From contig JAVTVX010000004.1 of assembly GCA_033439265.1 (NCBI GenBank), positions 11,731,701 to 11,795,700 on the forward strand: DNA of 64,000 bases, in the 5' to 3' direction. The DNA is from Dillenia suffruticosa (lineage: Eukaryota > Streptophyta > Magnoliopsida > Dilleniales > Dilleniaceae). Positions 11,858 through 23,667 of the stretch are shown in pieces. A model generated the notes under the pieces. That model did no database searches. It worked only from the letters and a program-made list of their open reading frames with translations, and was not told the origin of the DNA. The stretch's first letter is position 1. The number at the start of each line of letters is the position of its first letter. The position numbers and the translations under genes are program-made.

Positions 11858-13200
11858 TAGATGAATGTTAGAAACAAAGTGTTGACTAATAAAAACATTC
11901 TATTGACTATTAATTTGAATTTCAAATTTTTGTTCTTGTGGTGTCGATAGTGTCTTAAGCCTAGTCGACTATTATTCTATTTTTTTTTTTTTTGCAGAAG
12001 ATTACTCAACTATCTTTCAGTATTAGTCAACCAAGTTCTCTTTGAATGTTCCTTATTAGTCTAAAGTAGCACATACTCAATTGTCTGATATCTCAATTAC
12101 TTTGTTGGTATCGACTAATGTATCGGGTTAGCTGACTATCTTTTGAACTTAAAGAAGAAGTTTGTCAATCTTTCCAACATATTAGTCGACTGTGTCACAT
12201 TTGATGTGTCTTGTTAGTCTGAAGCCTTATAGATTTAGTCGACTATCATGTGGATTATTATAAGTTGTGTCGACTAGTGTGTCGGATTAGCAGACTAAGT
12301 TTTGAATTTATGTCATGTTCCGGTCAACTAACTTCAGTCATTAGCTGACAATTGTTCTGTTTTAGTCGAAAGCTTTATTGCATTGGTTGGCTATGACATT
12401 TTGATCTTCTTTAGTATAGACTAAGCTTAAGTGTACGTCGAGTAATAAATTTAGTCGACTGAAGTAACATATTGGTAGACTACTTATCGATTTACTTAGT
12501 TGAATCCTTAATTCTTTAGAACACAACAGTCAACAAAGTCTTTTCTTCGTCGGCTAGGTTTTGCTTTTGAATTCTAAATGACTTGGTCAATATTTCTTCA
12601 AGTATTAGTCAACTACTTTAATGACTAAAGGCCGGCTTTCTAAGTGTTTAAAAATTTGGTCGACAGCTTTTATAGTTTGGTCGACTCGTTTTTTAGGGTC
12701 ATAAAATATTTTCTAAATATAGAGAATATTAGTTGACACTTTCGTTTGTCTGTCGATAAACTTGTCAGAGACTGGAATGGCTTTCTCTAGTTAATGTCAC
12801 TTAGTCAACATGATCAAGAGCCTAGACGGCTAATGTGTGCTATTCTAAGGTTATGTGTCAACTAATTTATGGAATTTGTCAACAGTTCTGAGAGTCATAT
12901 TTAATATGCTTTTCACCCAAATTTTTTTAATGATTTTCTTACTTGTTTATTCTATTTTGCTCATTATCAAAACATACATAAACAACAATATCCCCATTTT
13001 TGATGATAACAAAACAATCCTAGCATAACTTTGAATTTGAATTGCTTTAATTCCCCCTCAAACATTGCATCCCAGGCAAATAACATATCAGTACCCAAAT
13101 AGTATATCAGCACCAAGATCACACATAGACTCCCCCTTAATAGCATACATATAACACAGCACACATATATGACTTGAATTTGACACTTCATATAACCGCT
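11858..13200 (-). repeat. TCGAC-motif-rich 3' noncoding region of element A, part 1
   Basis: Between the 3' LTR and the third ORF there are many scattered copies of a short palindromic core, most often TAGTCGACTA or its variants (TAGTTGACTA, TAGTCAACTA), densest from about 11,950 to 12,870. The spacing is irregular, about 20-80 bp, so this is not a simple tandem repeat. The segment 12,381-12,897 is repeated at 42,230-43,205 (element A2). No coding sequence is supported. Confidence 0.65.
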
Positions 13201-13399
13201 GAATGTGTCAGTTTACATTACTATTCTCTCCCCCCTTTTATCATCAACAGAAAGGGGTTTAATTTAAACTTAAGGGGCAAAAAAATGGTCCATGATTAAG
13301 GTCAATTGTAGACCTATTTTTAGAGGTATGAAAGGCAAACATATAAGCATGCTTAGCAAATTGAGTTGAGATGATGACTAGTTCAGGCATAGGAAATGG

Positions 13400-14790
13400 T
13401 TCTGATGACTAAGGGAGCTCTGAAGGGATAAGAATAGACTTAGAGGAAGGAAGTTCTGAAGGTTCAAATGATGAAGTAAGATCAGATGCTTGTGGCCTAG
13501 GAAAGGATAGAGGTGAAAAGACAACTCTAGGTATCTTCATCCTTGGTTCTTCTTCAGTTTTACTGGAGCTATCTTCTTCTCTAGTTCTTGTTCCTCTTTC
13601 CTTAGAACTTTCAGTGAGTTTCCCTTCTAATTTTTTATGGCCTTCAAAATCTTGGCATTTTGATCTTCAATCATATGCACTCTTTCACGAATAAACAAGA
13701 TATATGCAGTTAACCTTACCAAAGCACCTCCCATCACCTTTAAAGGCAATTCCTCACCCACTTTGGGTTCATGAATAAGACTAATTACGCTTAGCAATCT
13801 ATTCATCTTTTGATTAGTAATGAAAGATTTAGGGTATGTATTTCTCTCTACCTTACTTTTCTTTTCTTCTTTCTTCTTCCATTCACTATCCTTAAATTAC
13901 CATTTAGCCCTTATCATAGAGGAGGCATTGATTGCATTTTTTATTTACAATTCAATGGCCACTTCTTTTTCTAAGTAACTTTGTAAGCTATTAGATTCTC
14001 TGTGATTACTGATCCATATGAAAGGTTTGTGAAGTCAAACTTTAGATTATTTATCATCGTGTAGGGAACTAAGAAATGCAAGCCAAGATTCTTTGCTTCC
14101 ATTATGTAAGCCATTAACCAAAGTCCTATTTAGTCAATAATACATAACTACCATCTCTTGGCCTCAAAATATGACTTACTATTAGATGCAAAATGCGTTC
14201 ATAAAACCCTAATCCATTTGCACTAGTTTCAACTACATCCACTCCAAGATTATCAAAGACTATTCTGCAATGTGCAAACTGAGTTCCACTCATGTATTCC
14301 TTACATTTTTCATATGGAACCCATGGCAGTCTATTGAGTCTACATATAATCTTAGGGTTTACTTTGATTTATCTTCCCTTGATAAATGTTTTGAAATTGC
14401 AACTTTTGGAATGTCCTTTTAAGTTTAGTTTTTCATAATCTTCACCCTATATCAGTTCCGTATTGTTATAAAATAATCTCACAATGTATAAGCCATCCTA
14501 AGTTTATAAGCCAAGCAGGGCATACTTTACTAAGAAATTCATCATACTTTAATTTGATGTCACTCAAAAACTTCCAATGTATAAGCCATCCTAAGTTTAT
14601 GTTTCGAGAAGAAAAGGATATGAGAAAGGACTTACTTTTGGCTTTTGAAGGAAAGTTCTCATCACTGTGAGATTCGGAAGCCTTTGATGGAGCCTTCATT
14701 GCTGTTTTTAAGCCTTATGTGGTACTTTAGGAGGGCATTTGGAAGGATTCTTGGTTTTTGGACCATTGAATTGATTTATTTGTAGAGGAA
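13400..14790 (-). pseudogene. Third ORF of element A, downstream of RNase H (degenerate)
   Basis: On the minus strand a Lys/Ser/Pro-rich start (KAPSKASESHSDENFPSKAK near 14,690) is followed by a Phe-Tyr-Asn-Asn block near 14,460, then LPWVPYEKCKEYMSGTQFAH near 14,325-14,265, ERILHLIVSHILR near 14,195 and, after one stop and a frame change, NLGLHFLVPYTMI near 14,075. Element B has the same blocks in the same order (WVPYDKCEPYM, ILHLIIAHVLR, NSGLHFIV). This conservation between two diverged families is the main evidence that it was a protein. The pattern recalls the 'putative plant transposon protein' domain found in extra ORFs of plant elements, a comparison from memory only. Function is unknown; the position is that of the env-like ORF of Sireviruses. 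Confidence 0.65.
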
Positions 14791-14799
14791 GAAGTTATG

Positions 14800-15732
14800 G
14801 TTTTAGAAGAAATTAGGGTTTCGAGAGGATAAGGGATGAATTTTGGGGCTTTTGTCGAAAGGATTATTTATAGTCGAAATAAACTCGACCCGTCTGTTTG
14901 AAATCAGGTCTAGTTTAGAGAGGAAGTGGGATACTCCGAATCTTTATGGATTGAACTATTTTAAATGATGCTACAGTTATTTGACAGGAAATTCAGCCTA
15001 GTAGACTAGTTACTGGTTAGCCGGTTAGATGTTGATTATTTGTCAACTAATCTTGTTGAACCCTTAGTTGACATGTTTGAAGCATTAGTCGACAGTACTT
15101 AAAATGTTGCTATTGTCCAAATGAGATTCTTAGTTGACTATTACTATTTGTTAGTCAACAAGTTTTCTAGGATTATGCATTAGTCGACAAATATAAAATT
15201 CACATAGATATTTCATTAATTGACTCATAAAGCTTTATTTTTTTGTTGTGATTTTAATGTAGTCGACAAAAAGATACGCTTGTCATTAGTCGACAAAGCT
15301 TTTAATATATTCGACTATTATAGGAGTTTTCCCTATTAGTCGACCATCCTAATACTCTAGTCGGCTTATGTCTGTCGTTAGTGAATTAAGCTTTTAATAT
15401 ATTTGACAATTATGGGAGCTTTTCCAATCAATCGACAATCCGATACTCTAGTCAACTTATGTCTATCATTAGTCAATTAAGCTTTTAATATATTCGACTA
15501 TTATGGGAGCTTTCCCTATCAGTTGACAATCCTAATACTCTACTCAATATATATCTGCTTTTTCTATGAATGTTGACTAGTTTATATTTAAACTTGGCTA
15601 TCTGTCGACCAGCCTAACTTTCCTGCTATCTAAAATTTTAGTTGTCTGATAATTTAGTCGATAGCTTCTATGATTCTTTCGACTAATTTTATTCAAAATT
15701 TCTTTTTCTATCGACTACCGTATCCAACTAGT
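14800..15732 (-). repeat. TCGAC-motif-rich region of element A, part 2
   Basis: This lies between the third ORF and the RT-RNase H array. At least eleven TCGAC cores occur at about 15,060-15,720, mostly as TAGTCGAC or TTCGACTA. It includes three similar sub-blocks of about 100 bp with AGCTTTTAATATATTCGAC near 15,296, 15,390 and 15,480, which form a short diverged tandem repeat. No gene is supported. Confidence 0.6.
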
Positions 15733-16918
15733 CAGCTAGTTTTTGCTTTGTTTAGTAATCTGTTAACAATTTAAGTAAATCTTTCGATTGTGAAGAGTTT
15801 AAAACATTATTTATATTGAACCTCAACATAATGGTGATTTTTGAGTTGTCACAACCACTATACCACAATCTTTTCTGTGAAAACTTTTTTTATTAACTCA
15901 CTCTCACATTTTTTTTTTATCTCACTCTCATCTCAATTCATTTTTTCTTTACGTTGAGGTAATTTTTTTTCGTTGAATATTCTTATTGAACTTTTCTAAC
16001 TGTTTAAATTTGACTTTGATTAAATTAACACTAAATAAAGAAATAAAATATTTTTTGAGTCAAAAACATAAATTTGATTGACTAAAATAGAAGAACAAAT
16101 TATTTTTCTTGATTTACTCAATAAAATAATAAAGAAAAAGAATTATAAAATAATACAAAAATAATACAAAACTAATAAAAAATAATAGAAATAAATGAAA
16201 AAATAATAAAATGAAAATTCATTACTGATCCGTCACTAATCCATCGCTGATAGATTTATATAAAATTTTTTTCCTAAACCATATCAGCGACGGATTAGCG
16301 ACGAAAAAATTTCGTCACTAAAAATATGTCACTAATAGCAGACAATAAGTATTAATGATGGAAAAATTTCATCACTAAAAATTTTATCATAAATTCGTCA
16401 CTGATAGGTTTATATAAATTTTTTTTTTACCCTATACCATTACACTAATTAATTATTTTCCATCGCTAAAAATTTCGTCGCTAATCCGTCACTGATAGGG
16501 TTACATAAATTTTTTTTTACTCTAAATCATTACAATAACGGATTACCAATAGAAATATTTTCATAACTAATTTTTGTCACTAATCCGTCACTGATAGGTT
16601 AATATAATTTTTTTTACTCTAGACCATTATACCGACGGATTACCGATGGAAATATTTCCATTGCTAATCCATTGCTAATATCTTGATTATTTTTACTGAT
16701 ATTAATCTATCGTAATTCCATCGCTATTATCAACGGATTTTTTCCATCGCTAATTTATCGTTGATACCCTGTTTTCTTGTAGTATTTTTCACTACAAATA
16801 ATATTGTGTTCACTTTTCCTTTGTAAAAGTCTTTTTCCAAGAAAAAAAAAGACTAAGTCATTCATACTAAATTTTAGGAGTTTCTTTGAGTCCATATAAA
16901 ACCTTTAACAATTTGTAC
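15733..16918 (-). pseudogene. Array unit 6: broken RT-RNase H unit
   Basis: Only the two ends of the unit remain. At 16,796-16,918 the minus strand keeps the first 120 bp or so of the RT segment (a decayed form of LYKLSKALYGLKQ and FFLEKDF). At 15,733-15,845 is the noncoding end of the unit (TTTAGTAATCTGTTAACAA), which then passes into element A's unique 3' region at CCAACTAGTCAGC. The RNase H portion is missing, and a CACTA-type element occupies the gap. Confidence 0.75.
15846..16795. mobile_element. CACTA-type non-autonomous DNA element
   Basis: The right end reads, on the minus strand, TACTACAAGAAAACAGGG, one base from the CACTACAAGAAAA terminus of plant CACTA transposons. Inside, from about 16,210 to 16,740, GACGGA/TCCGTC and TTAGCGACGG-type subterminal motifs repeat in both orientations, and a block of about 110 bp with CACTGATAGGTTTATATAAA is repeated four times (near 16,245, 16,390, 16,485, 16,585). 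The left end is unclear: an inverted CCTCAAC/GTTGAGG pair at about 15,850 and 15,953 could mark a separate insertion. No transposase is encoded. Confidence 0.6.
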
Positions 16919-18265
16919 AACTAGTCGGCTAGCTCTTGCTTTGTTTAGTAATCTGTCGATAATTTAAATAAATCTTTTGACTGTGAATAGTTTAGAACAT
17001 TATTTATATCGACTAAATTGATCATTTTGTCGACTAATGTTGATTAAATCAAGTTTTCTATCTACTTATCTTTCATTAAATTGAGTGATTTGTCGAATAT
17101 ATATAAAATTCTGTTGACTACTTTTCTTTATTATGAAATTCTTCGGGTTTCCTTTTCTTTCATTTTGTCTTGATTTTCATTTGGTATTTTCACTCATTCC
17201 TAGTTCTCTTCTAAATTCAAAAAATCTATTTTTGTCTAAACGTTTAGTGAATACATCAGTAGTTTGCCTCTATATTTCAACATATTCTTATGTCATATCA
17301 TTTTTCAAGACACGATCTCTAATAAAAAGATATCTAACTTCTATATATTTTATTTTAGAATGATGAACATGATTTTTTATTCGATTAATCGTACTCTTGT
17401 TATCACATTTAATTGGAATAGATTTTAGTTCTATTACGTAGTCTAACATTTGGTACTTTATCCACAAGATCTGAGCACACCATCGTCCAACTACCACATA
17501 CTCAGCTTCTATTGTGGATGTTGTGACCCTATTTTGTTTCCTTGAAAACTAAGACACAAGCATGGTTTCAAAGAATTAACAAGTTCCACTAGTGCCTTTC
17601 CTACTAAGTCTACAACTAGCAAAGTCTACATCTGTAAACCTATGAAATTGGAAACTTGAATTTCCATCAGACCACAAGCTTAGATTGCTAGTTCCCTTTA
17701 GATATTTAAAGATTCTTTTTACAGCAAGCAGATGTGATTCTTTAGGGTTGGATTGAAATTTGTCACAAAGGCATACACTATATTGAATATCTGGTATGGA
17801 GGCTGTGAGATATAAGAGTAAACCTATCATACTTCTATAAGTTTTCTGATATATTGGTTTTTCATTTTCATCCTTGTCTAATTTAATGTTGATGCATATT
17901 GGTGTAGCATTTCCATTACAATTTTCAAATCTGAATTTCTTTATTAGCACCTTTGTGAATTTGGATTGATTTATGTATTTTATTTGTAGTCCTAGAAAGT
18001 AATTTAGTTCACCAACCATGTTTATTTCAAATTTTGCTTGCATGGACTCTACAAATTCTTTACAAAGTTTTTCACTTGTGTTCAAAATACAAAGTTATCA
18101 ACATGTATTTGCACTATTACTATGTTTTTGTCATTTTTCTTTACAAATAATGTTGTATCCACTTTTCCTCTGTTAAAGTCTTTTTCAAGAAAAAACAGAC
18201 TAATTCTTTCATATCAAACTTTAGGAGTGTGTTTGAGTCCATATAAAGCCTTCGACAATTTATAC
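16919..18265 (-). pseudogene. Array unit 5: RT C-terminal part and RNase H
   Basis: This is the best-preserved unit, with a 169-residue open frame at 17,576-18,085. Motifs in order on the minus strand: an xxDD box decayed to HVDN near 18,090; MVGELNYFLGLQIKY near 18,010; KDENEKPIYQKTYRSMIGLL near 17,860; SIPDIQYSVCLC near 17,790; HLLAVKRIFKYLKGTSNLSL near 17,710; then RNase H with TDVDFASCRLSRKGTSGTC near 17,620 and, after a stop, CDNKSTINRIKN near 17,420 and HHSKIKYIEVRYLFIRD. The second Asp of the polymerase site is Asn here, so it would not polymerise even if translated. Confidence 0.8.
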
Positions 18266-19608
18266 AACTAGTTGGCTAGTTCTTGCTTTGTTTAGTAATC
18301 TGTCGGCAATTTAAGTAAATCTTTCAATTATGAATACTTTAGAACATTATTTATATCGACTAAATTGATCATTTTGTAGACTAATGTTGATTAAATCAAG
18401 TTTTCTATCTGTTTATCTTTCGTTAATTGAGTGATTTGTCGAATATATTTAAGATTATATTGACTACTTTTCTTTATTATAAAAATTTTCGGGTTTCCTT
18501 TTTTTTTTCATTTTGTCTTGATTGTCATTTGGTATTTTCACTCATTCCTAGTTCTCTTATAAGTTCAAAAAATCTATTTTTGTCTAGAGGTATAGTGAAT
18601 ATATCAGTAATTTCCATCTGTATTTCAACATATTTTAATATCACATCATTTTTCTAGACATGGTCTCTGATAAAATGATGTCTGACTTCTATATGTTTTG
18701 TTCTAAAGTAATGAACATGATTTTTGGTTAGATTAATCATACTCGTGTTATCATATTTAATTATAATACTAACATTTGGTGCTTTATTCACAAGATCTGA
18801 GTACAGCATCATCCAACTACCACATCCTCAGCTTCTATTGTGGATGTTGCCACCCTATTTTGTTTCTTTGAAAACTAAGATATAAGCATGGTTTCAAAGA
18901 ATTGACAAGTTTCGCTAGTCCTTTTCTTACCAAATCTACAACCACCAAAGTCTGCATTTGTAAACCCATGAAATTGTAAACTTGAATTTCCATCATACCA
19001 TAAGCTTAGATTGCTAGTTCCCTTTAGATATCTAAAGATTGTTTTTACAGCAACCAGATGCGATTCTTTAGGGTTGGATTGAGATATACCACAAAGGTAC
19101 ACACTAGATTGAATATCTAGTCTGGAGGTTGTGAGATATAAGAGTGAACCTCTCATACTTCTATAAATTTTCTGATATTTTGGTTTTCATTGTCATCCTT
19201 GTCTAATTTAATGCTGGTATTTATTGGTATTGTATTTCCTTTATAATTTTTATATCTGAATTTTTTTAATAGTACTTTGTGAATTTGGATTGATTTATGT
19301 ATATTCCCTTTTTAGTTTATTTTATTTGTAGTTTTACAAAGTAATTTAGTTCACCTATCATACTTATTTCAAAATTTTCTTACATGAACTCTGCAAATTC
19401 TTCACAAAGCTTTTCATTTGTGCTTCAAAATACAAAGTCAACAACCTGTATTTGCACTATTATTATGTTTTTGTCATTTTTCTTTACAAATAATGTTGTG
19501 TCTACTTTTCCTCTGTTAAAGTCTTTTTCAAGAAAAAAGAGACTAAATCTTTCATACCAAATTTTAGGAGTTTGTTTGAGTCCATATAAAGCCTTTGACA
19601 ATTTGTAC
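18266..19608 (-). pseudogene. Array unit 4: RT C-terminal part and RNase H
   Basis: The minus strand encodes YKLSKALYGLKQTPKIWYER near 19,605-19,550 and ends this segment with QVVDFVF near 19,445, where the xxDD box is VVD. A frame at 18,875-19,156 has LLYLTTSRLDIQSSVYLCG, FRYLKGTSNLSLWYDGNSS and the RNase H start FTNADFGGCRFGKKRTSET. The RNase H C-terminal part at about 18,660-18,840 is interrupted by stops. Confidence 0.8.
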
Positions 19609-20960
19609 AATTTGTCGGCTAGTTCTTACTTTGTTTAGTAATCTATCGACAATTTAAGTAAATCTTTCGATTGTGAATAGTTTAGAACATTCCTTATATT
19701 GACTAAATTGATCATTTTGTCGACTAATGGTGATTAAATTAAGTTTTTTGTCTATTCATCCTTCGTTAAATTGAGTGATTTGTCGAATATATTTAAGATT
19801 ATGTCGACTACTTTTCTTTATTATGAAATTCTTCGAGTTTCCTTTTCTTTTATTTTGTCTTGATTTTCATTTGGTATTTTCACTCATTCTTAGTTCTCTT
19901 CTAAATTCAAAATATCTATTTTTATCTAGAGATTTAGTGAATATATCAGCAATTTGTCTATGTATTTCAACATATTTTAATGTCACATTATTTTTCAAGA
20001 GATGGTCTCTCATAAAATAATACATGACTTCTATATGTTTTATTCTAGAACGATGAACAGGAATTTTAGTTAGATTAATTGTACTCGTGTTATCACATTT
20101 AATTAGAATAGATTTTAGATCAATTCCATAGTGCTTTATCCACAAGATCTGAACACAACATTGTCCAGCTGCCACATACTCACCTTCTATTATAGATGTT
20201 GCCACCCTATTTTGTTTCTTTAAAAACTAAGATACAAGCATGATTTCAAAGAATTGACAAGTTCTGCTAGTGTTTTTCCTACCAAGTTTACAACTAGCAA
20301 AGTCTGTATTTGCAAATCCATGAAATTGGAAACTTGAATTTCCATCATACTATAAGCATAGATTGTTAGTTCCCTTTAGATATCTAAAGATTCTTTTTAC
20401 TGCAACCAGATGTGATTCGTTAGCGTTGGATTGAGATCTGCTACAGAGACACACACTATATTGAAGATATAATCTGGAGGCCATGAGATATAAGTGTGAA
20501 CCTATCATACTTCTATAAGTTTTCTGATATATTACTTTTCTATTTTCATCATTGTCTAATTTAATGCTAGTGGTTATTGGTGTTGCATTTCATTTACAAT
20601 TTTCAAATCCGAATTTCTTTATTAGTACCTTTGTGAATTTGGATTGATTTATGTATATTCCCTTTTCAATTTATTTTATTTGTAGTCCTAGAATGTAATT
20701 TAGTTCACTAATCATGTTTATTTCAAATTTTGCTTGCATGGACCCTACAAATTCTTTACAAAGTTTTTCACTTAGTGCTACAAAATACAAAGTCATCAAC
20801 ATGTATTTGCACTATTATTATATTTTTGTCATTTTTCTTTACAAATAATGTTGTGTCCACTTTTCCTTTATTAAAGTCTTTTCAAGAAAAAAGAGACAGT
20901 TTTTCATGCCAAACTTTAGGAGTTTGTTTGAGTTCATATAAAACCTTTGACAATTTATAC
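19609..20960 (-). pseudogene. Array unit 3: RT C-terminal part and RNase H
   Basis: This unit has the longest RNase H C-terminal frame (19,867-20,205, 112 residues), with IIEGEYVAAGQCC (the conserved Glu region), CDNTSTINLTKIPVHRSRIK near 20,095, and the end ADIFTKSLDKNRYFEFRREL near 19,930. The RT part near 20,790 keeps an intact HVDDFVF box. Stops and a frameshift occur between the blocks. Confidence 0.8.
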
Positions 20961-22302
20961 AACTTGTCGATTAGTTCTTGCTTTGTTTAGTAATTTGACG
21001 ATAATTTAAGTAAATCTTTTGACTGTGAATAGTTTAGAACATTATTTATATCGACTAAAATTGATCATTTTGTTGACTAATATTTATTAAATCAAGTTTT
21101 CTGTCTACTCATCCTTCATTATATTGAGTTATTTGTTGAATATATTTAAGATTTTTTTCAACTACTTTTCTTTATTATGAAATTCTTGGGGTTTCCTTTT
21201 CTCTCATTTTGTCCTGATTTTCATTTGGTATTTTCACTCGTTCCTAGTTCTCTTCTAAGTTCCAAAAATCTATTTTTGTCTAGAGGTTTAGTTATATATC
21301 AACAATTTATCTCAGTATTTCAATATATTCTAATATCACATCAGTTTTCAAGACATTTTCTCTAATAAAATGATGTCTAACTTCTATATGTTTTGTTCTA
21401 GAGTGATGAACAAGATTTTTGGTTAGATTAATCATACTCGTGTTATCACATTTCCATAGTCTAACATTTGGTGCTTTCTTCACAACATCTAAGCACAGCA
21501 TCGGCTAGCTGCCACATACTCAGCTTCTGTTGTGGATGTTGCCGCCCTATTTTGTTTCTTTGAAAACTAAGACACAAATATGCTTTCAAAAAATTAACAA
21601 GTTCTGCTAGTGCTTTTCCTACCAAGTCTACAACCAACAAAGTTTGCATCTACAAACCCATTAAATTGGAAACTTGAATTTCCATTATACCATAAGCTTA
21701 GATTGTTAATTCCCTTTAGATATCTAAAGAATTTTTTACAGCAACCAGATGTTATTCTTTAGGGTTGATTTGAGATCTGCCACAGAGGCACACATTATAT
21801 TGAATATCCGGTTTGGAGACTATGAGATATAAGTTTGAACCTATCATACTTCTATAAGTTTTCTGATATATTGGGTTTTTCATTTTCATCCTTATCTAAT
21901 TTAATGCAGTTGCTTATTGGTGTTGCATTTCCTTTACAATTTTCAAATCTGAATTTCTTTATTAGTACCTTTGTAAATTTGGATCGATTTATGTATATTT
22001 CCTTTTCAGTTTATTTTATTTGTAGTTCTAAAAAGTAATTTAGTTCACCAATCATGCTTATTTTAAATTCTGCTTGCATAGACTCTGCAAATTCTTTGCA
22101 AAGTTTTTCACTTGTGCTTCAAAATACAAATTCATGAACATGCATTTGCACTATTGTAATGTTTTTGTCATTTTTCTTTACAAATAATGTTGTATTCACT
22201 TTTTCTCTATTAAAGTCTTTTTCAAGAAAAAAAAGTCTAGATCTTTCATACCAAAATTTAGGAGTTTGTTTGACTCCATATAAAACTTTTGACAATTTGT
22301 AC
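20961..22302 (-). pseudogene. Array unit 2: RT C-terminal part and RNase H
   Basis: The RT start YKLSKVLYGVKQTPKFWYER lies near 22,300-22,245. The catalytic box near 22,135 is HVHEFVF, so both Asp residues are lost. RNase H pieces include [20 protein letters not shown] near 21,450 and [17 protein letters not shown]. Stops disrupt the middle section. Confidence 0.8.
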
Positions 22303-23667
22303 AACTAGTCAGCTAGTTCGTACTTTGTTTAATAATTTGTCGACAATTTAAGTAAATCTTTTGACTGTGAATAGTTTAGAACATTATTTATACCGACTAA
22401 ATTGATCATTTTGTCGACTAGTATTGATTAAATCAAGTTTTCTGTCAACTCATCCTTTGTTAAATTGAGTGATTTGTTGAATATATTTAAGATTCTGTCG
22501 ACTACTTTTCTTTATTATGAAATTCTTCGGGTTTCCTTTTCTTTCATTTTGTCTTGATTTTCATTTGGTATTTTCACTCATTCCTAGTTCTCTTCTAAGT
22601 TCTAAAATCTATTTTTGTCTAGAGGTTTAGTGAATATATCAGCAATTTGCCTATGTATTTCAACATATTCTAATATCATATCATTTTTCTAGACATGGTC
22701 TCTGATAAAATGGTGCTTAACTTCTATATGTTTTGTTCTAGAGTGATGAACATGATTTTTTCTTAGCTTAATCGTACTTGTGTTATTACATTTAATTGAA
22801 ATAGATTTTAGTTCAATTCCATAGTCTAACATTTGGTGCTTTGTTCATAAGATCAAAGCACATCGTCGTCTAGCTGCCACATAATTAGCTTCTATTGTGG
22901 ATGTTGCAACCATATTTTGTTTGTTTGAAAACTAAGACACAAGCATGGTTTCAAAGAATTGACAAGTTCTGCTATTGCTTTTCCTACCAACTCTAAAACC
23001 AGCAAAGTCTGCATCTGCAGACCCATGAAATTAGAAACTTGAATTTTCATCATACTATAAGCTTAGATTGCTAGTTCCCTTTAGATATCTAAATATTCTT
23101 TTTACAGCGGCCATATGTTATTCTTTAGGCTTGGATTGAGATTTGCCACAAAGACACACACTATATTGAATATCTGGTCTGGAGGCTGTGAGATATAAGA
23201 GTGAACCTATCATACTTCTCTAAGTTTTCTGATATATTGGTTTTCAATTTTCATCATTGTCTAATTTAATGCTGGCGCTTATTGGTATTATATTTCCTTT
23301 ACAATTTTCAAATCCAAATTTCTTTATTAGTACATTTGTGAATTTGGATTGATTTATGTATATTCTCTTTTCAGTTTATATTATTTGTAGTCCTAGATTG
23401 TAATTTAGTTCACTAATCATGCTTATTTCAAATTCTGTCTGCATGGACTCTACAAATTCTTTACAAAGTTTTTCACTTGTGCTTCAAAATACAAAGTCAT
23501 CAACATGTATTTGCACTATTATTATGTTTTTGTCATTTTTCTTTACAAGTAATGTTGTGTCCACTTTTCCTTTGTTAAAGTCTTTTTAAAGAAAAAAGAG
23601 ATTAATTCTTTCATACCAAGTTTTTGGAGTTTGTTTGAATTCATATAAAGCCTTTGACAATTTGTAC
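22303..23667 (-). pseudogene. Array unit 1: RT C-terminal part and RNase H, contiguous with RT N-terminus
   Basis: This first unit in transcriptional order joins directly to the single-copy N-terminal RT of element A: the reading HVYKLSKALYEFKQTPKTWY spans 23,667. Its HVDDFVF box near 23,495 is intact. RNase H motifs follow in broken frames (for example the codons for ADADFAG near 22,990). At its low end the sequence returns to the RT segment of unit 2. Confidence 0.8.

Larger units (their letters stand above)
15733..23667 (-). repeat. Tandem array of six copia RT-RNase H units (five near-complete)
   Basis: Landmarks recur in the same order with a period of about 1345 bp. The block CATTTTTCTTTACAAATAAT appears near 18,129, 19,477, 20,834, 22,176 and 23,537 (with single-base variants), and a truncated form near 16,796. 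TTTATTATGAAATTCTT appears near 17,130, 19,820, 21,170 and 22,512. Unit limits, taken at the codons for Val/Leu-Tyr-Lys-Leu of RT, give units of 1365, 1342, 1352, 1343 and 1347 bp and a sixth unit largely replaced by a CACTA-type insertion. Each unit runs from mid-RT through RNase H into TCGAC-bearing 3' noncoding sequence, then returns to mid-RT. Units differ by scattered substitutions and small indels, so the amplification is not recent. Confidence 0.9.

Noticed and set aside
17133-21365. Recurring plus-strand open frames with FHLVFSLIPSSLL across the array
   Set aside because: They are antisense shadows of RNase H. They recur only because the segment is tandemly repeated.
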